64,000 nt of DNA, from assembly GCA_934438085.1 (NCBI GenBank), contig CAKSBC010000009.1, positions 1 to 64,000 on the forward strand, read 5' to 3'. This document shows, one piece after another, positions 16,819 through 25,482 of the stretch; the stretch's first letter is position 1, and each line of letters begins with the position of its first letter. Below the pieces are notes generated by a model. It had not been told where the DNA came from, searched no databases, and was given only the letters and a program-made list of their open reading frames with translations. The position numbers and the translations under genes were made by a program. The DNA comes from an uncultured Lachnospiraceae bacterium. Lineage in GTDB: Bacteria; Bacillota; Clostridia; Lachnospirales; Lachnospiraceae.

Positions 16819-17598
16819 TCAATGACAGCTGTGACTTCCGCAGCCGTGATTTCCGCAGGTGTGTCCGCCTTCTCCATGCTCATGATCATGATGACTGCAG
16901 TGTACATTAGGATCATAACCAAGACTATCTGAAAGAAGTGCATTTACTGCTGCATCTGCATCACCGCTTACACCGCCGTAAAGCTTAATGCCAGCTTCTG
17001 CCAGTGCCGCCTGTGCACCTCCGCCTATTCCGCCGCAAATGAGTGTATTTACACCGTGCTGCATCAAAAATCCTGCCAGAGCGCCATGACCGCTTCCGTT
17101 TGTATCAACAACCTCAGAACCTGTTATCTTTCCGTCTTCTGCTTCATAGAGCTTAAACTGCTCTGTATGTCCGAAATGCTGAAATATCTGACCGTTTTCG
17201 TATGTAACTGCAATTTTCATAATGTTTTCTCCTTTTTGATTACTGTTAAACTTCTTTGTCCTTAATGCCGGTTCTTTGCAGCAGCGCCCGCAGAGATCAT
17301 TTTCCTGCCCTCCGCATATACGGTAGTTTCCTCCGGTGATATAAAGCGGTTTACCATAAACCAGGCAGGCAGCCATCTTGCGTCTCGCATTTTCATAAAT
17401 CTCCTGCACCGTCGATCTGGAGATGTCCATCTGTTTGGCACATTGCTCATGAGTCTGCTGCTCAAGATCCACCAGTCTGATAACCTCGTATTCATCCAAT
17501 GTCAAAAGGATCGGCTCAGCATCTGCGCCTCCGACCGGACAAAATCTGTCTGTCCTAGGTATGCTGCATATCCTTCTGCATTTTGGCGGTCTTGCCAT
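16819..17598 (-). CDS. DUF134 DNA-binding domain fused to a NifX/NafY-type cofactor-binding domain
   Basis: Residues 1-98 match the DUF134 family: a Cys-containing N-terminus, then a helix-turn-helix (EQCAKQMDISRSTVQEIYENARR). After a Cys-rich linker (CGRCCKEP), residues 127-230 form a dinitrogenase iron-molybdenum cofactor biosynthesis-type domain (MKIAVTYENGQIFQHFGHTE), and the tail (about 231-259) is rich in His, Cys and Gly. The two domains are often separate genes. Here an AAAGGAG site sits 8 nt before Met127 (ATG at 17218-17220), so a 133-residue C-terminal protein may also be made. A metal-responsive role is plausible, but no nitrogenase genes are nearby. The start at 17598 has AAGGAGG 7 nt upstream. 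Confidence 0.88.
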   Translation of the reverse strand: MARPPKCRRICSIPRTDRFCPVGGADAEPILLTLDEYEVIRLVDLEQQTHEQCAKQMDISRSTVQEIYENARRKMAACLVYGKPLYITGGNYRICGGQENDLCGRCCKEPALRTKKFNSNQKGENIMKIAVTYENGQIFQHFGHTEQFKLYEAEDGKITGSEVVDTNGSGHGALAGFLMQHGVNTLICGGIGGGAQAALAEAGIKLYGGVSGDADAAVNALLSDSLGYDPNVHCSHHDHEHGEGGHTCGNHGCGSHSCH

Positions 17599-17687
17599 AT
17601 ATACACCTCCTTTTTCCGGTATATACCGATTATCTAATCAATTGTCTGAAATGTCAATCTTTATAATTCTCCGGATAATAATTTACA

Positions 17688-17788
17688 CAAAAAACGACCG
17701 CATATGAGCATTTCTATGAGATGCAATTCTTTTACCGGAATTCAACCAATAAAAACTTTGATCATCATGTATGCCCGTATACGGTCGC
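17688..17788 (-). terminator. Long-loop terminator after the HEPN-like gene
   Basis: On the minus strand a ~10-bp stem with one G-U pair (17778-17787 with 17695-17704) is followed by a run of T. The loop of about 73 nt is unusually long. It lies just past the stop of the 17842-18876 gene. Confidence 0.5.
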
Positions 17789-17841
17789 ATTATCCAAGCT
17801 TTACGTCTTAATGTATTCTTAGCTTTGGTTTATTATGTTTT

Positions 17842-18876
17842 TTACTCAGCCTTGGTTATAAGATCTTTTCTTACTACAACACTTACTCCGTCCAATGTGA
17901 ACTGTACAAAATCAGATCCGTCAATAGGTGTTACTGCTCCTATAACTGTACCTGCCGCAAGCTGTGTATATATCCTGTCCTGATTATCAGCATAACGAAT
18001 ATTTGTACCATCATCTATGATCTTATAATTAACTACCGGTGCCTCAGTCTCAGGCTCTGTAGTTTCAGGCTCTGTCTCTGTCTCCTCAGTCTCAGGCTCT
18101 GTCTGTTCTACTGTAACAACCGGCTGACTGGAGGTTTCAGGTACTGTAGGCTTTGACGGAAGCAGGCTCCTGATGATGATAACTATCAATATAACAACAA
18201 CTACAGGTATGATTATCCTGAGAATGTCATAAATATTTATGCCGCCTCTTTCTTCCTCAGCATTGTAATCGCGCTCACGTCTGCGTCCGTCACGATTGCG
18301 GCGATCTCTGTCTCTGTTATAAGAGTCCCTGTCTGATCTTTCACTTCTGTCCCTGTCAGTTCTTCTCTGTGAACCCTCATGATTTCTGCGAGGCATATCT
18401 TCAAGACCCCAGTCTCTTCGTTCATCTCCATTGCTTCTGCTTTCTGAAGAATACCTATCCTCCTGAACAGGTCCTCTGGTATTTCTATCCACTCTTATCG
18501 GAGTTCTGTCAACGCTGACATCTTTACGTGAAAGATATGTCTGTATCTCATTTTTAAGAAGATAATAGGCGCTCTGCGCATCTTCTTCATTCTCTGCAGA
18601 CTCATGGACTATTTTATTGCCGTAAAGACGGATAGTATGATATGCATCTCTTGATGCCATATTAATAAAGCCGCCTGCATAAAGCTGCTCTATGGTATCG
18701 GCAAGTGTTGTGTACTCTATGCCGCGCTCTAAAGCATAGCTCCTGATAAGTCTTTCCTCTATTTGTCTCGCTCTGACAATGCTGAGACCGTATTCCCTTC
18801 TGCTGAGAAGCCCTGCAACATCGGCAAGACCGTTTTCGGCATATTCCTTTATATCTATTCCTCTGTAATCAGCCAT
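17842..18876 (-). CDS. HEPN/DUF4145-like membrane-anchored protein with C-terminal SH3-like domain
   Basis: Residues 1-115 are helical and resemble the DUF4145/HEPN group, including a conserved GNKIVHE stretch (86-92). An Arg/Asp-rich linker follows (about 155-205). A membrane helix lies at about 217-239, then Pro/Glu/Thr repeats (240-280), and a small beta-rich C-terminal region (282-344) that looks like a bacterial SH3 domain. The predicted topology is HEPN inside the cell and SH3 outside, which would suit a wall-sensing or anchoring protein. No known function is recognised. It is a single-gene unit with a possible extended -10 box (TGATAGAAT on the minus strand, near 18925-18933). Confidence 0.7.
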   Translation of the reverse strand: MADYRGIDIKEYAENGLADVAGLLSRREYGLSIVRARQIEERLIRSYALERGIEYTTLADTIEQLYAGGFINMASRDAYHTIRLYGNKIVHESAENEEDAQSAYYLLKNEIQTYLSRKDVSVDRTPIRVDRNTRGPVQEDRYSSESRSNGDERRDWGLEDMPRRNHEGSQRRTDRDRSERSDRDSYNRDRDRRNRDGRRRERDYNAEEERGGINIYDILRIIIPVVVVILIVIIIRSLLPSKPTVPETSSQPVVTVEQTEPETEETETEPETTEPETEAPVVNYKIIDDGTNIRYADNQDRIYTQLAAGTVIGAVTPIDGSDFVQFTLDGVSVVVRKDLITKAE

Positions 18877-18990
18877 CCATAGCCTCCGCTGTTATATAAA
18901 AATTTTTGCCTATAATACAAATACATTCTATCACAATTATTTTTTAGTTTGTGAATTATTGATTAATTTTGACAAAAGAATGCATTGAGA

Positions 18991-19033
18991 TAAAAATAAA
19001 AGCCCATGCCGATCTTACATCAACACAGACTTT
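18991..19033 (-). terminator. Terminator of tRNA-Lys
   Basis: On the minus strand, 19024-19033 pairs with 18999-19008 (10 pairs including three G-U), followed by TTATTTTT. It lies 6 nt past the tRNA 3' end. Confidence 0.6.
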
Positions 19034-19038
19034 CGTGA

Positions 19039-19111
19039 TGCGCGTTCAGGGGTTCGAACCCTGGACAACCTGATTAAGAGTCAGGTGCTCTACCAACTGA
19101 GCTAAACGCGC
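19039..19111 (-). tRNA. tRNA-Lys (anticodon CTT)
   Basis: The minus strand folds into a full cloverleaf: acceptor GCGCGTT with AACGCGC, D arm GCTC/GAGC, anticodon stem CCTGA/TCAGG with loop CTCTTAA, and T arm CAGGG/CCCTG with TTCGAAC. The anticodon CTT reads AAG (lysine). The discriminator base is A, and no CCA is encoded. Confidence 0.96.
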
Positions 19112-19221
19112 TTTTTATTGTATCGCCTCAAGCGACGTTCATTATGATACAATATCACAATTATAAAGTCAATAGGATTTTTTCAAAATTTTAATTTTTT
19201 TCATTTTACATTTTATTTTTC

Positions 19222-20124
19222 CTATTTCCTCAACTCCCAAAATGCCACTGCGCTTGCAGCTGCAACATTAAGTGAATCGACGCCGTGCATCATCGGGATC
19301 TTTACCGCGGCATCGCAGGCATTTATAGTCTCTTCCTTAAGTCCAGGCCCTTCTGAGCCCAGGATAATCGCAATACGTTCTTTGGATTTTAGTAGCTTAT
19401 CATTTATATCCAGGGTATCATTACGAAGTGCCATTGCAACTGTAAAAAAGCCCATATCTCGGAGTGTTTTTATATAGTTGCCATCGCTATGTATAGACCC
19501 ACTCCCGGTTCTATTATGCTCAAAATATGTCCACGGTATCTGAAAGACTGTCCCCATGCTGACTCTTGCGGCTCTTCTGTAATACGGATCGCTGCAGCCC
19601 TTGGTTAGAAGTACTGCATCCATACCAAGTGCCGCCGCAGATCTGAATATTGCTCCGATATTAGTGGGGTTCATCACGTCCTCAAGTACCGCTATTCGAG
19701 ACGCCTTCGCACATATCTCTTCCACAGTTTTCGGCATTGGTCTACTGAATGCGCACAGCATTCCCCTTGTCATAGGAAAACCGGTAAGTGCTTTAAGCAC
19801 GGTTTTATCTGCTGCATAAATATTTATCGTACCGATATCTTCCTGTTTTGCAACTCCGACTCCTGTATCGATATTCTTTTCTGTTTTGTCTTTAGCTTCA
19901 ACAATATCAATAATTCTTTTCGTCTCCGAATTGCCTACATCTGCTTTATCAATAAGCATTGAAACAGGTATGCAGCCGGCATTTAAAGCTCTTTCAATGA
20001 CATTAGGACTTTCTGCTATAAACAGACCCCCGTTCGGCTCATAGTAATGCCTGAGCTCATTTTCACTGAGTCTTGCAAATATATCCAACTCCGGCAATTT
20101 TATATCATTTATCTTTATTATCAC
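19222..20124 (-). CDS. TrmH/SpoU-family RNA 2'-O-methyltransferase
   Basis: The 300-residue protein has the SPOUT trefoil-knot motifs at its C-terminal end: NPTNIGAIFRSAAALGMDAV (motif 1), IILGSEGPGL (motif 2) and IPMMHGVDSLNVAAASAVA (motif 3). An N-terminal L30e-like part (about 1-110) would bind RNA. Such enzymes methylate ribose in rRNA or tRNA, and the target cannot be read from sequence. A loop of ~20 residues between the two domains is more variable than usual. It stands alone upstream of tRNA-Lys. Confidence 0.92.
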   Translation of the reverse strand: MIIKINDIKLPELDIFARLSENELRHYYEPNGGLFIAESPNVIERALNAGCIPVSMLIDKADVGNSETKRIIDIVEAKDKTEKNIDTGVGVAKQEDIGTINIYAADKTVLKALTGFPMTRGMLCAFSRPMPKTVEEICAKASRIAVLEDVMNPTNIGAIFRSAAALGMDAVLLTKGCSDPYYRRAARVSMGTVFQIPWTYFEHNRTGSGSIHSDGNYIKTLRDMGFFTVAMALRNDTLDINDKLLKSKERIAIILGSEGPGLKEETINACDAAVKIPMMHGVDSLNVAAASAVAFWELRK

Positions 20125-20312
20125 AGCTTACACTCCAGCCAAAAATCTATAGGTTATGTGAATTTAAATAACAAGTAAGTAATGTCTATCTTATTAACAA
20201 AATATCTGTTACATATATTCATTATATCTTGTTAATATATCTCAGTTAACCTATATTTATAATAACTTGCAACATCCAATAAAATGCTTATTGAAAGGAG
20301 CTATATCATACA

Positions 20313-20963
20313 ATGAACCCAAAGCCTATTGCCGTATTTGCCGGAACACCAGTCGACACAAAAATGGGCGCTGACTGCCTTGAAGCACACGGTCTTATTC
20401 CGTTAATGTATCCTGTCTCAAAAGATCCTCATGAACAGCATATGTTTCAGGTAAGTCCTCTGGAGGAAAAACATGAAATACTTAAGACAATGCTGAATGA
20501 TGCCATATCAAAGGATTGCGACAGAGCATTTATTTACTGCAATTCCCTTTCCGGTGCTGTATGTTTTCCCGATCTTTCAAAGGAGCTCGGACTCAGAATA
20601 ATAACACCTATGGATGCACATGCAAGTCTTGCGGCAAACTACAGAAAGCTTGCTGTCATCGCATACAATCCTCAGGCCTTAAGCGGTATTGAACTTGCTA
20701 TGATACACGCCAATCCCGATCTTACCATGCTGACTTCAAGTGTAATGCCGGTAGTTTTTGACATAGAAAAGGGCTTTACTCCGGATGAAATAATAGACCG
20801 CAATCACCTTGAAGAGCTTTGTAATTATTATACCGCCTGCGGCTGTGAAGGCCTTGTGCTTGGCTGTACGCATTTTCCGTATTTGGAGGATGCTCTTTCA
20901 AAGCGTACGACACTTCCGATCATAGATCCAGCCGAGGAGATGGTGCGTCTTCTTTTAAAATAA
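20313..20963 (+). CDS. Aspartate/glutamate racemase-family protein
   Basis: The 216-residue protein has both catalytic-cysteine regions of the family: YCNSLSGA (about residues 73-80) and LGCTHFPYLEDAL (about 187-199). These two cysteines move a proton on the alpha carbon. The length is near that of aspartate racemase. Sequence around the first cysteine differs from MurI, so calling it the cell-wall glutamate racemase would be premature. A GGAG site lies 12 nt before the ATG, slightly far. It is flanked by divergent and convergent genes, so it is probably transcribed alone. Confidence 0.8.
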   Translation: MNPKPIAVFAGTPVDTKMGADCLEAHGLIPLMYPVSKDPHEQHMFQVSPLEEKHEILKTMLNDAISKDCDRAFIYCNSLSGAVCFPDLSKELGLRIITPMDAHASLAANYRKLAVIAYNPQALSGIELAMIHANPDLTMLTSSVMPVVFDIEKGFTPDEIIDRNHLEELCNYYTACGCEGLVLGCTHFPYLEDALSKRTTLPIIDPAEEMVRLLLK

Positions 20964-21007
20964 ACTCGAAATTAACCAGATTTATTTACTTCAAATGTTT
21001 TAAAAGC

Positions 21008-21670
21008 TTATTTTATCATCGGAACGTATGTCTCGATAAGCTCTGCCGGAATGCTTATCTCCGTCATATCCATTGCATATGCATACGTTCCGTCATTCCA
21101 GATGACTACGCTGTAGCTGTCTGCTGCCTCTCCCTTTGCAATAACGGTCATGCCATTGATTTCCATTGTCTCTGATACATCGTAATCGTTGTAATCTCCG
21201 CTTACGTCTACGATCTCAGTGCCGTCTGTATTTTCAGCCTCCTCTGCATCTACTGAGGACCCTTCTGGAGCTTTATCCTCATCCTTGTATGCTTTTATCA
21301 AGGCCTTTCTGACTAATATTCCTCCGTCATTAGGTGCTCCTTCACCCTTATTGAACACCTGTATCATTTCACCTTTTACAGCCTGATAACTCTTGTTTTC
21401 AAGGTCGTCAAATGTCGGTGTTTCAAATGTGAAGCCCGCTTCCTTTTCTGCATCCTCTATCGAATCACAATCTATAAAAGGATTCGGCATTCCTACAGCA
21501 TTGGTATCATCTGATGACTCCGGCTCTGCTGTTTCACTTTCAACCTCGGATGTTTCTGCCTCAGAAGTTTCTACCGTCGTTTCATTATTATTTTTACCGC
21601 CGCAGCCTGCTGCCATCACTGCCGCAAGCATAGTTACAGTCAATATATTAATTAATCTTATCTTTCTCAT
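21008..21670 (-). CDS. Lipoprotein of unknown function
   Basis: A lipoprotein signal peptide ends in the lipobox AAGC (Cys about residue 23), followed by a Glu/Thr/Ser-rich linker (24-58). The remaining ~160 residues form a beta-rich external domain that was not recognised. A strong AGGGAGG site precedes the ATG. Its upstream region contains a pair of 10-bp inverted repeats also found upstream of the other small lipoprotein of this window (47.9-48.6 kb). Confidence 0.75.
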   Translation of the reverse strand: MRKIRLINILTVTMLAAVMAAGCGGKNNNETTVETSEAETSEVESETAEPESSDDTNAVGMPNPFIDCDSIEDAEKEAGFTFETPTFDDLENKSYQAVKGEMIQVFNKGEGAPNDGGILVRKALIKAYKDEDKAPEGSSVDAEEAENTDGTEIVDVSGDYNDYDVSETMEINGMTVIAKGEAADSYSVVIWNDGTYAYAMDMTEISIPAELIETYVPMIK

Positions 21671-21742
21671 TCTGTGTCCTCCCTCTAAAGCCGGGTTAAC
21701 GATATTTTATCTGTATCAGCTTTCTTTTTCTCACTATATGAA

Positions 21743-21822
21743 AATGCTGTGAACTAAATGTGTCTGTATATTTACATATATCTTAAACGATACTTATTCT
21801 ACAAGCACATCTTCACAGCATT
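21743..21822. repeat. 10-bp inverted repeat upstream of the lipoprotein gene
   Basis: AATGCTGTGA (21743-21752) is repeated in reverse complement at 21813-21822, 60 nt away. The same 10-mer occurs at 48681-48690 upstream of a second lipoprotein gene. Confidence 0.4.
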
Positions 21823-21878
21823 AATAATTATTATCAGCAGCTTAATGAATTAACTATTCATTTTTACGCCTTATAGTT

Positions 21879-22400
21879 TTATGCCTTATACAGTTTAAAA
21901 CGTCCGGCCTTATATTCCTTTGATGCCTCTATGTACTCGTCGGCATTTTCCGTGATTTCAGCTATCTCCTGTTCGGTAAGTGCTCTTTTCACCTTTGCCG
22001 GAGTGCCTACAACAAGTGAACCGTCAGGAATCTCTGCCCCTCCGGTAACAAGTGCTCCCGCACCGATAATACAATTTTTACCAATATGTGCACCGTTTAA
22101 TATTATGGCACCCATGCCTATTAATGTATTATCATCGATCCTTGCACTGTGAATGATGGCACTGTGTCCTACTGTTACATTTTTTCCGAGGACTACCGGG
22201 AAATCCTCATCACAATGAACTACCACACCGTCCTGAATGTTTGAGCCTTCACCGATAATGCAGTAATTATTGTCCGCTCTTATAAGGGCATTGTACCAGA
22301 CACTTGCTCCGGACTCTATTTTTGCGTCACCTATAATAGTTGCATTATGTGCTACGAATACATTCTCCGCAACCTGCGGCTCAATATTTACATGCTTCAT
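21879..22400 (-). CDS. Gamma carbonic anhydrase-family protein
   Basis: The 173-residue protein is a left-handed parallel beta-helix with hexapeptide repeats throughout and a short C-terminal helix. The three zinc-binding His positions are visible in VVHCDED and TVGHSAIIHS. It may hydrate CO2, but many family members are uncharacterised (YrdA/PaaY type). It lies 48 bp downstream of deoC on the same strand and may be the last gene of that unit. Confidence 0.88.
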   Translation of the reverse strand: MKHVNIEPQVAENVFVAHNATIIGDAKIESGASVWYNALIRADNNYCIIGEGSNIQDGVVVHCDEDFPVVLGKNVTVGHSAIIHSARIDDNTLIGMGAIILNGAHIGKNCIIGAGALVTGGAEIPDGSLVVGTPAKVKRALTEQEIAEITENADEYIEASKEYKAGRFKLYKA

Positions 22401-22448
22401 AATAAGGCCATCCTTTCATCAATTTGTTATCATACACTCCAATAAGGC

Positions 22449-23105
22449 TTAAAATCCCTGAGCCTTTGCTATCTTGACAATACGGCTTGTTCCGAGTCTG
22501 TCTGCACCCAGTCTTAAGAATTCATCCGCATCCTCAACACTGCTGATGCCTCCTGCTGCCTTCATCTTCACATCAGGTCCGATATTCTCGGCAAACAGCT
22601 TTATATCTTCAAAGGTTGCTCCTGCTGTTGAGAAGCCTGTAGAGGTCTTGATATAATCAGCCTTTGCATCTGTCACGCACTTGCAAAGTGCCTTTTTCTC
22701 GTCATCTGTAAGAAGACAGGTTTCAATTATTACCTTTAAGATCTTATCTTTGCATGCTGCCTTAAGAGTTCTTATCTCCTCTGTAATAAGATCATAGCGG
22801 CCTTCCTTTACCCAACCCAAGTTTATGACCATATCTATCTCATCAGCGCCGTTTTCTACAGCATCCTTTGTCTCAAATTCCTTGACCCTGGTTGTGTTAT
22901 AACCGTTAGGGAAACCTATTACAGTGCATATCTTTACCTGACCTTTAGCATATTCAGATGCCTGCTTAACAAAGCTCGGCGGTATACATACGGATGCTGT
23001 GTGATATTTTATTCCATCATCACATATCTGCTTTATATCTTCCCATGTGGCTGTCTGTGAGAGTAATGTATGATCCGCGTGTGTAAGAATTTCCTTTATA
23101 TCCAT
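22449..23105 (-). CDS. deoC: Deoxyribose-phosphate aldolase
   Basis: The 218-residue TIM-barrel enzyme splits 2-deoxyribose 5-phosphate into glyceraldehyde 3-phosphate and acetaldehyde. The Schiff-base lysine lies in DYIKTSTGFS (about residue 152), and the earlier acidic segment IDMVINLGW and the glycine-rich phosphate site KAAGGISS are present. It follows the nucleoside importer genes by 95 bp on the same strand, consistent with a nucleoside salvage unit. Acetaldehyde from this reaction could be used by AdhE. Confidence 0.96.
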   Translation of the reverse strand: MDIKEILTHADHTLLSQTATWEDIKQICDDGIKYHTASVCIPPSFVKQASEYAKGQVKICTVIGFPNGYNTTRVKEFETKDAVENGADEIDMVINLGWVKEGRYDLITEEIRTLKAACKDKILKVIIETCLLTDDEKKALCKCVTDAKADYIKTSTGFSTAGATFEDIKLFAENIGPDVKMKAAGGISSVEDADEFLRLGADRLGTSRIVKIAKAQGF

Positions 23106-23200
23106 ATCTATTCTCCTGTTTTATACTTTTTCAGAATGCTTCAAATTCAAACAGGCTGCAGCAGAAAGCCGTATTGCTCTGCCGCAGCCCGAATGTAAAT

Positions 23201-24232
23201 TTATCTCTTTCCCTTATCGTAAGGAATTCCCTCTGCTTTAGGCGCTCTTGATTTACTTGATGTGAATGCAAGTACTACAAGTGTAATAACATAAGGAAGC
23301 ATACGATATATATGAGGGCTTATTCCAAGCTCTGCAAGCATATATATTCCGTCTCCGTTAATATCTATACTTGAATATCCGGCCGCTATACACTTAAACA
23401 GACCAAAGAGCAGTGATGCTCCTGCGATATTCAGAGGCTTCCAGTTACCGAATATCATAACGGCAAGTGCAAGGAAACCAAAGCCCGCAACATCTCCGTT
23501 TGCAGAACAGTTAGCTGTAGTAAGCGCATATACGAAGCCTCCCATTCCTGCGAGTGCTCCTGAGATAGTTGTTCCTGCATATCTCATCCTATATACATTG
23601 ATACCGAGTGAATCCGAAGCCTGAGGATTCTCACCGCAGGAACGAAGTCTGAGTCCGAAGCGGGTCTTATAAAGTATGACTGACAGTATTATAAATACAA
23701 TAATACAAATATATGTAGCCAGGTAAACTCTGTGTATAAAGGTATTTCCCAAGAATCCGAGATCGTCAGTTTTTGAGAAACCAAGCGTTGTTTTTTTAAT
23801 CATAAACCAGCTTGCCGCATCACCTGTCTGCATCTGCAGAGTATTCTGATTGGCAATGATTCTGATAAAGAAAAGTACCAGCGCAGGTGCCATAAGGTTA
23901 AGTGCCGTACCGCCTATGGTCTGGTCCGCCTTAAGGTTAATAGATGCAAATGATAACAGCAGTGAGAAGATCGCTCCGCATAAAGCCGCTGTTGCCATAG
24001 CCATGACCTCAAGCCCCTGCAGGCTCATCCAGTCCTTAGCATTCTTTGCGGCGATAACCCACTCTACGCTCTGCATCTTGTTTACAAATAAAACACCGAT
24101 AAATGCTCCGAAGATCATAATACCTTCCAATGCAAGGTTGATGATACCGCTTCGCTCAGCGAAAACTCCGGCAAGTGCAACTATCATGAGAGGTATTGCA
24201 TACAAAAGTGTCTGCTGAATAATATATGTCAT
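23201..24232 (-). CDS. Nucleoside ABC transporter permease (NupQ-like)
   Basis: The 343-residue membrane protein has about eight to ten hydrophobic segments and the family motif GALAGMGG together with the LRSCGENPQASDSLGI loop, typical of the BPD_transp_2 permeases of nucleoside importers (NupQ/YufQ). It shares one base with the preceding permease gene, so the two are translationally coupled. With NupP it forms the channel of a basic-membrane-protein-dependent importer. Confidence 0.9.
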   Translation of the reverse strand: MTYIIQQTLLYAIPLMIVALAGVFAERSGIINLALEGIMIFGAFIGVLFVNKMQSVEWVIAAKNAKDWMSLQGLEVMAMATAALCGAIFSLLLSFASINLKADQTIGGTALNLMAPALVLFFIRIIANQNTLQMQTGDAASWFMIKKTTLGFSKTDDLGFLGNTFIHRVYLATYICIIVFIILSVILYKTRFGLRLRSCGENPQASDSLGINVYRMRYAGTTISGALAGMGGFVYALTTANCSANGDVAGFGFLALAVMIFGNWKPLNIAGASLLFGLFKCIAAGYSSIDINGDGIYMLAELGISPHIYRMLPYVITLVVLAFTSSKSRAPKAEGIPYDKGKR

Positions 24233-25479
24233 TACTCATTACCTCCCTTCTCTGCAGCCTCCTCGGCCACAGTAGCTTCATCATTAATTACAGGTTTTTC
24301 TTCATTTGCATTAGCTGTCTCCGGCTTTTTGCCAATTTTTCCGAGCAGCATGCTGATAAAGAGTGAGAACGCACTGAGATACACGATCACGGCAATGATA
24401 ACGTTGGTTATGTACTCATTGTATGCTGTAAGGTTCGAAAGCTGCAGTCCGCAAATATCAAGCATAGACATAAAGAAGGCTGCAAATATTACTCCGATAG
24501 GATTGCAAAGTGCAAGCAGTGCGACCGGAATACCGTTAAATCCGATAGCCGGAAGGCTCTGGTATGTTGACCAGAAAAACTCTGTGTTTCCTGCCAGATA
24601 ATAAAGCGATGCTCCGGCTGCCGAAAGGCCTCCCGCTATTCCCATTGAAAGAACGATGTTGCGCTTATCCTTTATTCCTGCATAACGGGCTGCGTGTCTG
24701 TTTGATCCGCAGGCCTTAAGCTGGAATCCGAGCGTAGTCTTTTCCATAAGAATATATACGCCCGCCGCTATAATTATGGCAATGATTATGCCGCCGTTTA
24801 CCTGTGAACCCGAGAATATCTTATCAAGGCCAAGCTTTGCTGTCGCAACTCCGTTATATGTAGTCTTGTAGATATATCCTGACTTTGTATTTTCAACTAC
24901 GTTTTTTAAATTGCTTATGTCAAAAAAGAAGGTGACAAGGTTTGCCGCTATCCAGTTCGTCATAATGCAGGCAATTACTTCATTTATATTGAGAAATGCC
25001 TTCATGGCTCCGGATATCATTCCCCATGCTGCACCGGCAAGTGTGCCCCCTGCAAATGCTATTATCCATATAAGCACCGGCGGTACCTTATCCGAAGGAA
25101 TGCTGAGTGCGATCATCAGGGATGCCATTGTTCCCATAAGATACTGACCCGGCGCGCCTATGTTGAAAAGTCCGGTCTTATATGCTGTCGCTACCGAAAG
25201 TCCGGTCATAATGAGCGGTGTTGCTCTGAACAGCATGTTTCCTATATTAGTGGAGTTGAATCCCCAGGTCAGTACGCCCTGAGCATTACGTCCTGTTGAA
25301 AACAGTCCTCCGAATACAAGCTTAATGCCTTCTCCTACGCTTGATGCTCCGAGACTTGGATCAGTCATGCCTACAGCGCAGATAATAATCGCTCCTACAG
25401 CCATTCCGATAACAATAGATATCAGTGAAGCAAGCACAGATCTGAAGCTTTCACTTCTGAAAAATGATTTCTTTTCCAT
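24232..25479 (-). CDS. Nucleoside ABC transporter permease (NupP-like)
   Basis: The 415-residue permease has around ten hydrophobic segments, the LKACGSNRHAARYAGI coupling loop and an AGGLSAAGASLYYLAG stretch typical of this family. Its C-terminal tail (about 380-415) is acidic and polar and longer than needed. It starts 4 bp after the ATPase gene stop and overlaps the next permease by 1 bp. Confidence 0.9.
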   Translation of the reverse strand: MEKKSFFRSESFRSVLASLISIVIGMAVGAIIICAVGMTDPSLGASSVGEGIKLVFGGLFSTGRNAQGVLTWGFNSTNIGNMLFRATPLIMTGLSVATAYKTGLFNIGAPGQYLMGTMASLMIALSIPSDKVPPVLIWIIAFAGGTLAGAAWGMISGAMKAFLNINEVIACIMTNWIAANLVTFFFDISNLKNVVENTKSGYIYKTTYNGVATAKLGLDKIFSGSQVNGGIIIAIIIAAGVYILMEKTTLGFQLKACGSNRHAARYAGIKDKRNIVLSMGIAGGLSAAGASLYYLAGNTEFFWSTYQSLPAIGFNGIPVALLALCNPIGVIFAAFFMSMLDICGLQLSNLTAYNEYITNVIIAVIVYLSAFSLFISMLLGKIGKKPETANANEEKPVINDEATVAEEAAEKGGNE

Positions 25480-25482
25480 AGC

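Noticed and set aside
19117..19153. Terminator between the RNA methyltransferase and tRNA-Lys
   Set aside because: The 8-bp ATTGTATC/GATACAAT repeat has a long loop and no T-run on either strand.
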